DNA from: Planctomycetota bacterium
GTDB lineage: Bacteria; Planctomycetota; Phycisphaerae; Sedimentisphaerales; Anaerobacaceae
Assembly (NCBI GenBank): GCA_023135255.1
Contig: JAGLTN010000465.1
Coordinates: forward strand, 1 to 5,200
Direction of reading: 5' to 3'
Length of the DNA: 5,200 bases
In this document: positions 1 to 5,200 of the stretch, piece after piece
Numbering within the stretch: the first letter of the stretch is position 1
How the letters are laid out: each line of letters opens with the position of its first letter
Position numbers and translations under genes: made by a program
The notes under the pieces: model-generated
What the model saw: only the letters and a program-made list of their open reading frames with translations
What the model was told of the DNA's origin: nothing
Database searches by the model: none

Positions 1-3000
1 CAACGATCGTTTTACCCTCAGGCCACTTTTCAATCTCCTGGCCATCTATCCACGTCACCATAGGGCCAGTCGGTTTAACCTGCCAGCTGCCATCAGCACG
101 CTTATAAACAACCTCTGCAAATTCAGCATTTACCGTCGACATATCAACATCCGCAGGCAGCAATACAGTCGCCATCTTATAAGCAATTGCAGGCTCACCT
201 GAAACGCTCAGCCATTGAACGTCACTACCCGTTTCAAAAACTGCAAACCCGTCATCATCAACACTTAGCCCAACAGATATTCCATTGAGTGATAGCCTTA
301 TATCCGCATCAGTCGCCAGACTGGTACATTCGAACGAAACTTCCATACTCGTGGTATTAACGTCAGCCTCTGTCCAGCCATCCGCTACAACAGCAAAATC
401 GGAAAGATTAACAACGCAATCCCTGTCAACATCTTCCATCAGGTCTCCGCCGGCACACAAAGGCACATAAAAACTCCAGATGTCGCCCTTCCAGATATTC
501 TCACTATTGATTTCGTCAACTCGCCAGTAGTAATATCTGCCTTTTTCCAAAGCACCAACAAAATAACTGTTACTGTCATCCGACAAATTAACAACAAACG
601 AATTAGAATCAACTCCGCCGTTATTAACGCTGTAATAATCACTGTCGCAATACAAATTATGCCCTTCTGCGTTTTTACCCGCTTGCCAGCTCAACGTGAC
701 ATTCGCATCCGAAACGCTGTCTACTTTATCTGCCGGTTCAGGCCTGCTCGCTGTTGACGGCAAAGCTATAGCTGCGATCTCAACGGCACTTAAAGCACGA
801 TTATAAACCCGTGCATCCCTGAGATAAGCTCTTTCGCAGTCCTTATGACTTTCCGGGTCATTACCAAGCCAGAGACGCTGGCTGTTCGTTGGTATAGCCC
901 CGGATGCCGTTGCTGTATTATCTAATTCCCCGTCAACATAAATACTCATCGTCGAACCATCGTAAGTCGCTGCGATATGATGCCATTTTGTATCTGCCAC
1001 CGCGCTATCAGTTGCTGTGTTGACCTGACCAACCCCTTCTATTTTAAACCGGACGGAATCAGCATCAAGCCAGCCTCCATCGCGGTAAAGTTTATAAGTG
1101 TCAGCTTTGCCGATTACGACCTCACTGCCGTCCCACCTTGCCCAGCCATCGTTCCATATCCATATTGCTATAGTAATTTCGTCGGTGATATCAAATGGAT
1201 ATTCATTTTCTATTTCAACACCGCCGTTAGCATCGCTGCCGACATAAAGTGAATCGTAAAGATTGTTGTTGGCCCATACCGAATGTATACCCACATTGCC
1301 GTGATTTTCATTACCACTGGCATCATAAGCCTTATAACCATATCCCTTTTCTAACTTCCAGTAACCTACAAGGTTCGGGTCCATAACCTCATCCAGCGTT
1401 GTGAAACTCCAAACGTCACCAGTCCAGATGTCTGTATCGTTAATTTCATCAACACGCCAATAATATATCGTATCTAATTCAAGGGTTGCTGGATAGCTGG
1501 CGGATGGATAATTGCCTTTAAATTCATCACTCGAAGTATTTGCATCTTCGACAGCCTGACAATCAGTACCCAGGTAAATATCATGACTCGTCGCATAATT
1601 GCCCGCCTCGAAGCTTAGAACCTTATCTGTCGCAACATAATTTTGACCATCCTCAGGATTAGGCTCATACGCTTTTGAAAAACGCTCTCCAGCCAATGCC
1701 ATTATGTCACCAGCTGCCAACGACTTGTCGTATATCCTGACATCATCAATTGATCCATTAAACTCATAATCAGGCCAGACAGCATCGGAACCAATACGAA
1801 CATCATTGTCATTAGTTACGATAGCTCCGACAGAAGCTCTGGTGCTATCAAGCTGACCGTCAATATAAATATACTTATTGACCCCATCATAAACACCCGC
1901 AACATGATGCCATTGGCCGTCAACTATATTAACAGTGCCCGTTACAGGCCTGCCCGTGCCATTGCAGAAAAATGTAATAACATCGGAATCCATATCCTTA
2001 AAAATATTATACGAATCCGATTTGGAAATGATATACATTGATGATGTGTCATACTCAGTCACCTTAATCCACGCGGATAAAGTAATGTTGCCTGATACAT
2101 CATAATCTGCCTCATTTGGAACAGCCGCATATTCCTCGATGCCGAAAAAGACAACCGCATTACCTATCACCCCTTCTTCTCTCAAAGGATTGCCCGCGAT
2201 AATTGCGTGATTACCATTTCCGCTGGAATCAAAAGCCACATTACCGCCTTCCTCATCGAACGTCCACCATCCGATCAGGTTTTCATCCACTAACCCTACG
2301 GTCTCAAAATTCCAGATATGTCCCTTCGTAATATTAAAACCATTAACTTCATCAACTCGCCAGTAATAAAGCACTCCGGATTCAAGTCCATTAGGGTCAA
2401 AACTGTTGCTGTCCCCAGCCTGATTGATCATAAATTCATCACTTGTTGTATTAGCATCGGTAACAGCCTCTAATTCAGTGCCGAGATAAACATCAAAACT
2501 TTCCGCTTCTCCGCTGCCTGTCCAGCTCAAAATTGCATCAGGGTATACAGATTTTTCACCATGATTCGGGCTGGGATCTGTAGCTCCCTCGGAAAGCCCC
2601 ATAAGCTCTTCTATTTCCTGCTGAGTTAATGCCTTGTCATAAACCCTCAGATCGTCCATCAAACCATCATAATGTACAACTCCCGGGTTATCTGTAGCAC
2701 AGTAATTGGTTAACGAACCAAGATAAACATTATTCCTGCCGCAAACTCCTATTTCACCAGGACAGTTCAGCTGCACAATAACCACTCCATCCTTGTATAT
2801 TTTCATATCATTACCGTCATATGTACAGGTGTACAAATGCCACTGGTCATCCGCAAACCCAGCTGCTGTTATTGGTGCACCCACCCTGCGTCTTGTCCCG
2901 CCGGCATTAAGCACAAACATGAATTCAAAATTGCCCGGCGTCCCTTCAATAGAAACCGAATTAATCGCCGCACCGTAACTGCCGCCGTCTCCTTTGTAAT

Positions 3001-3391
3001 AGATAAAGCCTGCCTTCTCAAGAGTATCAGCCCTGAGCCACACACTGATAGTCATTTCTTTAACAGGTTTGAGCACATCATCATGAGGCACATAAGCAGT
3101 TTGCCATTTCCCATCAAGCTGCAGACAGAAACCTGAAACACCAGGCACGAAGTTATCTTCCTTAACATAGTAAGGGTCTGTTTTATAACCGTTATTGATA
3201 AGTAATGTAAAATGATTACCGTTTCCGCTGGAATCATAAGCGATGTCACCCGCCCCCTCATCGAACTTCCACCACCCTGCAAGATTAGGGTCTTCACTTG
3301 AAATACCAATACTGCATAATACAAAAACGAGAAATATGACAGCCTGCAAAGACAACATTCCAACCACTTTGGTACTTGAATCCCTTTTCAT
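1..3391 (-). CDS. Large secreted LamG / FN3-like repeat protein with dockerin-like loop (3' end beyond window)
   Basis: The minus-strand frame starts at ATG 3391-3389 and stays open to the left edge, giving at least 1130 residues with no stop. The start is supported by AAGGAG 8 nt upstream and by an immediate signal peptide: basic MKR start, hydrophobic stretch at about residues 14-30, mature protein from about residue 32. No lipobox is seen. Three tandem modules follow, each a LamG/ConA-like jelly roll plus an FN3-like domain: residues 37-365, 368-666 and 670-976. A dockerin-type calcium loop lies at about 979-1006, then an unidentified beta-rich region continues to at least residue 1130. 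LamG_3-type domains generally bind glycans or proteins, so a surface or extracellular adhesive or carbohydrate-binding role is inferred. No catalytic domain is visible, though one could lie in the missing C-terminus. The gene has its own promoter and diverges from the neighbouring pair. The architecture is clear; the biological role is not. Confidence 0.93.
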   Translation of the reverse strand, partial: MKRDSSTKVVGMLSLQAVIFLVFVLCSIGISSEDPNLAGWWKFDEGAGDIAYDSSGNGNHFTLLINNGYKTDPYYVKEDNFVPGVSGFCLQLDGKWQTAYVPHDDVLKPVKEMTISVWLRADTLEKAGFIYYKGDGGSYGAAINSVSIEGTPGNFEFMFVLNAGGTRRRVGAPITAAGFADDQWHLYTCTYDGNDMKIYKDGVVIVQLNCPGEIGVCGRNNVYLGSLTNYCATDNPGVVHYDGLMDDLRVYDKALTQQEIEELMGLSEGATDPSPNHGEKSVYPDAILSWTGSGEAESFDVYLGTELEAVTDANTTSDEFMINQAGDSNSFDPNGLESGVLYYWRVDEVNGFNITKGHIWNFETVGLVDENLIGWWTFDEEGGNVAFDSSGNGNHAIIAGNPLREEGVIGNAVVFFGIEEYAAVPNEADYDVSGNITLSAWIKVTEYDTSSMYIISKSDSYNIFKDMDSDVITFFCNGTGRPVTGTVNIVDGQWHHVAGVYDGVNKYIYIDGQLDSTRASVGAIVTNDNDVRIGSDAVWPDYEFNGSIDDVRIYDKSLAAGDIMALAGERFSKAYEPNPEDGQNYVATDKVLSFEAGNYATSHDIYLGTDCQAVEDANTSSDEFKGNYPSASYPATLELDTIYYWRVDEINDTDIWTGDVWSFTTLDEVMDPNLVGYWKLEKGYGYKAYDASGNENHGNVGIHSVWANNNLYDSLYVGSDANGGVEIENEYPFDITDEITIAIWIWNDGWARWDGSEVVIGKADTYKLYRDGGWLDADSVRFKIEGVGQVNTATDSAVADTKWHHIAATYDGSTMSIYVDGELDNTATASGAIPTNSQRLWLGNDPESHKDCERAYLRDARVYNRALSAVEIAAIALPSTASRPEPADKVDSVSDANVTLSWQAGKNAEGHNLYCDSDYYSVNNGGVDSNSFVVNLSDDSNSYFVGALEKGRYYYWRVDEINSENIWKGDIWSFYVPLCAGGDLMEDVDRDCVVNLSDFAVVADGWTEADVNTTSMEVSFECTSLATDADIRLSLNGISVGLSVDDDGFAVFETGSDVQWLSVSGEPAIAYKMATVLLPADVDMSTVNAEFAEVVYKRADGSWQVKPTGPMVTWIDGQEIEKWPEGKTIV
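374..457 (-). other. Single dockerin-like calcium-binding loop in large protein
   Basis: Residues 979-1006 contain an EF-hand-like 12-residue loop with acidic or Asn ligands at the expected spacing: D987, D989, D991, N995 and D998, then FAVVADGW as the start of the helix. C979 and C992 flank the loop and could form a disulfide. This resembles one half of a dockerin type I duplex, in the single-copy form frequent in planctomycete secreted proteins. Calcium binding is inferred from ligand spacing. Cohesin binding is not implied, since one repeat alone is atypical of cellulosomal dockerins. Confidence 0.72.
464..1384 (-). repeat. Module 3 of large protein: diverged LamG domain plus FN3-like domain
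   Basis: This encodes residues 670-976. The LamG motifs are recognisable but drifted: GYWKLEKGYG (676-685), DASGNENH (690-697), DTKWHHIAATYDG (800-812), IYVDGELD (817-824) and LRDARVYNRALSAVEI (857-872), where modules 1 and 2 have DDLRVY or DDVRIY. The FN3-like part keeps YYYWRVDEIN (953-962) and GDIWSF (969-974). It has lost the YLGT and DANT motifs of the first two copies, reading HNLYCDSDYYSV (911-922) instead. It is the most divergent of the three units. Confidence 0.83.
1394..2290 (-). repeat. Module 2 of large protein: LamG domain plus FN3-like domain
   Basis: This encodes residues 368-666 and is the most canonical copy. It shows GWWTFDEEGG (374-383), DSSGNGNH (388-395), DGQWHHVAGVYDG (491-503), YIYIDGQLD (507-515) and IDDVRIYDKSL (548-558). 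The FN3-like part has HDIYLGT (603-609), DANTSSDEF (616-624) and YYWRVDE (643-649, bases 1445-1465). The YYWRVDE motif recurs about 301 residues after that of module 1, consistent with duplication of a whole two-domain unit. Confidence 0.87.
2297..3283 (-). repeat. Module 1 of large protein: LamG domain plus FN3-like domain
   Basis: This encodes residues 37-365. The LamG part opens with GWWKFDEGAG (39-48) and DSSGNGNH (53-60). It has the central strand motif DDQWHLYTCTYDG (181-193) and closes with DDLRVYDKALTQQEI (246-260). The FN3-like part runs from about residue 272 to 365, with FDVYLGT (299-305), DANTTSDEF (312-320) and the hallmark YYWRVDE (342-348, bases 2348-2368). This LamG copy is the longest of the three, with extra residues between strands around 61-85 and 130-175. 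Confidence 0.85.
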
Positions 3392-3399
3392 CGTAACAT

Positions 3400-3405
3400 C
3401 TCCTT
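3400..3405 (-). promoter_or_regulatory. Ribosome binding site of the large LamG protein gene
   Basis: Minus-strand AAGGAG is separated by 8 nt from the ATG at 3391, ideal Shine-Dalgarno strength and spacing. It fixes the start. The later in-frame ATG at codon 12 would fall inside the signal peptide. Confidence 0.88.
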
Positions 3406-3440
3406 AAAAAACCAGAATTAAGATTAGGACAATTTCATCA

Positions 3441-3469
3441 ATTTTATCAGAAATCAGCTTAGAAGTCAA
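3441..3469 (-). promoter_or_regulatory. Sigma70-type promoter for the leftward LamG protein gene
   Basis: On the minus strand, TTGACT (3469-3464) is followed after exactly 17 nt by TAAAAT (3446-3441). TGA directly precedes the -10, forming an extended -10 element. Transcription would begin near 3434, giving a leader of about 43 nt before the ATG at 3391. This is predicted from sequence only. Confidence 0.72.
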
Positions 3470-3631
3470 GATAATAATGCCGTAAACGCCATTTTGAGTG
3501 CCTGAAATTATTGGGGATAATTACTACTGCTGCATCAAACACCCTTACGATTTTCAGCCCCCAATTGCGGGTCAGCCGAAAAAAATCCTCACATATCCTG
3601 TTACGCCCAAAGTAGCCTTGAAAGAGAAAAT

Positions 3632-3647
3632 TCTTGACAATTCAAGA
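3632..3647. promoter_or_regulatory. Inverted repeat overlapping the -35 element (possible operator)
   Basis: TCTTGA and TCAAGA form perfect 6-bp arms around a 4-nt centre (CAAT). The left arm covers most of the -35 hexamer. The size and position would suit a dimeric repressor site blocking RNA polymerase. No regulator gene is visible in the window, and a short repeat of this size can arise by chance. Confidence 0.35.
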
Positions 3648-3662
3648 CCGTTATGATAGAAT
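3634..3662 (+). promoter_or_regulatory. Sigma70-type promoter for the LptC-like gene pair
   Basis: A perfect TTGACA -35 (3634-3639) is followed after 17 nt by TAGAAT (3657-3662), five of six matches to the -10 consensus. Transcription would start near 3669. The ATG at 3653 lies upstream of that point, between the -35 and the end of the -10, so it could not be on this transcript. This argues for the start at 3710, with a leader of about 40 nt. Confidence 0.7.
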
Positions 3663-3709
3663 TTCCGACTTGTGTGGGAAAATCGTGTTTTAAAGAGTTT
3701 AAATGGAAA

Positions 3710-4699
3710 ATGTTAGATAATATTTTCAGGTCGAAAAATAAAAGTAAATGGCTACTGGTGATAGCATGGTGGTTTTGTGGTTTGGTTTTAGCAGTTTTTT
3801 TCAGCCTGAATGATAATAGGTTTCCTGCACAAAGCTCTCACTACGCAAATAATTTTTTAAACGATACTCCCGCAAAAGGCCATATGGGAGCTATGAGTTA
3901 TTTTCGCCGTGACCCGGCAAAAAATGGCAGACCTTTATATTCAGTCAAATTTGATGAACTAAATACCGCAAAAGGCCAATTAGGAATTTTTAAAACCGGT
4001 ATTTATAAAATCGCGAAAGTTAATGGTTTGCAATTAAAACTGTTTCAGTATTCCTCTGATAAAAAAAATGCTCCTGCAAATGTAAGCGAAGCCGAAAAGC
4101 TGGTTGCCAACAATAACCGAAAAGATACTTGCTCAACGCAATTTAGTTCAAAAGAGTCGCATAGCATGTCCAGCATGACTACTCTTGGTGATAGTCAAGG
4201 TGGATATTCTATCAGTGACCTCTTTGATGAATTGCTTGAAAAAATAAGAAACTTGTCGAGAGGCTGTCAATTCAATAGTTCAGAAGAATCTTCTGGCAGC
4301 TTGTGTAATGGGTGGAAATTAACACCTCCCGGAATCGAATTGAGTGACATTGGTGAATTCCGTGTCAGTGATTTTGGTTATCAAGTTTTCTATGATGGGG
4401 AGTTGTCCTTTGGCGTACAAGGAAAAAGGATGATTTCCTCATACAAACAACCGGATGTGATTTTACGTGGACACGTGATAATTACTGCATCTGACGGTAG
4501 TACCCTCGAATGCAACTATGCAAAGTGGAATGTTAAAAAGGAATTATTTAAGATTGATGGAGTTTATGTTCTGAATCGTGGTGGAGAAACGATTTCAGGT
4601 AAATATATTTGTGTTGATACGCAATTGAATTTGGTTGAAGTCAAGCATGCAAAATCAAAACAAAAGGAGATGAAAAAATGTTTCGCAAAACTACAATAA
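3710..4699 (+). CDS. Membrane-anchored LptC/OstA-like periplasmic protein
   Basis: The product is 329 residues from the ATG at 3710. The frame extends to an ATG at 3653 (348 residues), but that codon sits within the predicted -10 region. The 3710 start gives a normal anchor: MLDNIFRSKNKSKW, then a hydrophobic span at about residues 14-32. Only a weak Shine-Dalgarno (AAAGAG, 3692-3697, 12 nt away) is seen. The rest should be periplasmic. Residues about 74-115 and 219-312 are rich in predicted beta strands. The C-terminal part, with VILRGHVIITASDGSTLE (250-267), then IDGVYVLNRGGETISGK and a DTQLN ending, matches the pattern of LptC/OstA (LptA-type) beta-jellyroll domains of lipopolysaccharide transport. 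Between them lies a polar, Ser-rich linker (about 116-200), making it far longer than E. coli LptC (191 residues). A function in LPS export is inferred from domain resemblance only; a distinct planctomycete envelope role is possible. The stop overlaps the next gene by 22 nt. Confidence 0.75.
   Translation: MLDNIFRSKNKSKWLLVIAWWFCGLVLAVFFSLNDNRFPAQSSHYANNFLNDTPAKGHMGAMSYFRRDPAKNGRPLYSVKFDELNTAKGQLGIFKTGIYKIAKVNGLQLKLFQYSSDKKNAPANVSEAEKLVANNNRKDTCSTQFSSKESHSMSSMTTLGDSQGGYSISDLFDELLEKIRNLSRGCQFNSSEESSGSLCNGWKLTPPGIELSDIGEFRVSDFGYQVFYDGELSFGVQGKRMISSYKQPDVILRGHVIITASDGSTLECNYAKWNVKKELFKIDGVYVLNRGGETISGKYICVDTQLNLVEVKHAKSKQKEMKKCFAKLQ
4664..4669 (+). promoter_or_regulatory. Ribosome binding site of the second gene of the pair
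   Basis: AAGGAG lies within the end of the upstream coding region, 8 nt before the ATG at 4678. It decides this start and implies that the second gene is translated from the same transcript with coupled initiation. Confidence 0.88.
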
Positions 4700-5200
4700 C
4701 TGTTTTATCGTTAATGTGTTTTCTTTGTACATCCATATCATGGTCCAGTGAGCCTAATGACTACATCATTCCCGGACGAGCATCAATGTTTGATGGAACG
4801 TTGTCTGGTTTGCGTTTGGCTTACGAGACGTTTGATAACGGGTTAAATGATTCTTCATGCGCAGATTGCAATACGAACCGGGAGTTGATATTCCTGCATG
4901 TTCTGACGCGAATAACAATGTGGGGAGCCAAAGATGATGGTGAGCCAATAGATAGTGTTATTGAGTTGGCACGTGAATTTGGCGCAGAAGTATTGGGAGA
5001 TTATTTTTATGAGCTTGACATAAGCTATCCAAATGACATTGCCCCTGCGAAGAACCAACATGATGCATACATAATTCCTGAAGAAACTCAGAGCATAATA
5101 AATGAAATCCGTGATTTTTTAGGAACATCCGCAATAGCTGAATTTGATGCCGTTTATGATGAGTTGGACTCTATCTGGGATGCACCTGGTGATCGATTTA
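4678..5200 (+). CDS. Secreted protein of unrecognised family (3' end beyond window)
   Basis: At least 174 residues are present with no stop before the right edge. The start has a strong AAGGAG at 8 nt and overlaps the previous gene by 22 nt in a different frame, so the two are co-transcribed and probably coupled. The N-terminus is a Sec signal peptide: MFRK, hydrophobic residues about 6-20, probable cleavage near SWS/SEP at 23-24. No convincing lipobox surrounds C14 or C17. The mature part opens with DYIIPGRASMFDGTLSGLR (28-46), then a CxxC pair (C61, C64) in SSCADCNTNREL. Amphipathic, acidic, probably helical segments follow: SVIELAREFGAEVLGDYF (93-110), SIINEIRDFLG (139-149) and AEFDAVYDELDSIW (154-167). 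The helical look recalls solenoid or TPR-like secreted proteins, but no repeat register can be shown. I do not recognise a family with a known function. The neighbour suggests a partner role in the envelope. Confidence 0.82.
   Translation, partial: MFRKTTITVLSLMCFLCTSISWSSEPNDYIIPGRASMFDGTLSGLRLAYETFDNGLNDSSCADCNTNRELIFLHVLTRITMWGAKDDGEPIDSVIELAREFGAEVLGDYFYELDISYPNDIAPAKNQHDAYIIPEETQSIINEIRDFLGTSAIAEFDAVYDELDSIWDAPGDRF

Larger units (their letters stand above)
3392..3709. other. Divergent intergenic region between the LamG gene and the LptC-like gene
   Basis: This stretch of about 318 bp separates the two start codons if the rightward gene starts at 3710. It holds one promoter facing each way, a ribosome binding site for the leftward gene, and an inverted repeat over the rightward -35. 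The middle part, about 3471-3630, shows no gene, tRNA, convincing hairpin terminator or repeat. Confidence 0.7.

Noticed and set aside
439..642. Minus-strand frame 439-642
   Set aside because: It is an out-of-phase shadow of module 3 and the dockerin-like region.
285..3136. Short plus-strand frames at 285-470, 977-1252, 2793-2978 and 2837-3136
   Set aside because: All lie antisense within the long uninterrupted LamG gene, whose domain motifs are unambiguous. The translations show no domain or signal peptide.
3052..3363. Minus-strand frame 3052-3363 with a hydrophobic N-terminus
   Set aside because: It is a different frame of the LamG gene's signal-peptide and module 1 region. The in-phase frame from 3391 has the ribosome binding site and recognisable domains.
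3388..3399. Three-codon upstream frame (M-L-R-stop) whose TGA overlaps the LamG gene start ATG
   Set aside because: Its ATG directly abuts the AAGGAG with no spacer, too close for initiation, so it is probably a chance arrangement.
3558..3585. C-run / G-run near an A-run in the intergenic region, considered as a terminator
   Set aside because: The stem is only about 3 bp, and no T-run follows it on either strand in the right orientation. The two flanking genes diverge, so no terminator is expected there.
3634..3657. Alternative -10 TATGAT at 3652-3657 for the rightward promoter
   Set aside because: The spacer to TTGACA would be only 12 nt, while TAGAAT at 3657-3662 gives the optimal 17 nt.
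4766..5061. Minus-strand frames 4766-4948 and 4855-5061
   Set aside because: They are antisense to the second gene of the pair, which has a strong ribosome binding site and a signal peptide. Neither shows any recognisable feature.

Overview
The window looks like a piece of a planctomycete chromosome, most likely class Phycisphaerae (Sedimentisphaerales-like). That placement is an inference from protein style. The large secreted protein alternates LamG/ConA-like domains with fibronectin-III-like domains ending in YYWRVDE, followed by a single dockerin-like calcium loop with a DCVVNLSDF core. This architecture is very common in that group. The sequence is AT-leaning and the genes carry good AAGGAG ribosome binding sites. 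No rRNA, tRNA, insertion sequence, integrase, CRISPR array or phage gene was seen.

Layout. (1) Minus strand, 3391 down to the left edge: one uninterrupted reading frame of at least 1130 codons, still open at the window edge. It encodes a secreted protein with a signal peptide, three tandem modules of about 300 residues (LamG plus FN3-like), one dockerin-like loop and an unidentified beta-rich tail. (2) About 260-320 bp of divergent intergenic DNA, holding one good sigma70-type promoter facing each way. The rightward promoter overlaps a perfect inverted repeat. (3) Plus strand: a membrane-anchored protein with an LptC/OstA-like C-terminal domain, ending at 4699. Its likely start is 3710 rather than the longest-frame ATG at 3653, because that ATG lies inside the predicted -10 region. 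(4) Plus strand from 4678, overlapping gene 3 by 22 nt: a second secreted protein of unrecognised family, cut by the right edge.

How they work together. Genes 3 and 4 form a translationally coupled pair directed to the cell envelope: one protein anchored in the inner membrane facing the periplasm, one exported. The leftward gene is transcribed separately and is probably a surface or extracellular carbohydrate-binding or adhesive protein. All three products act outside the cytoplasm, but nothing in the sequence shows that the leftward gene and the rightward pair share a function.

The most useful points for follow-up are the start-site correction of the LptC-like gene, the unknown secreted partner coupled to it, the inverted repeat over its promoter, and the internal (not C-terminal) position of the dockerin-like loop in the large protein.
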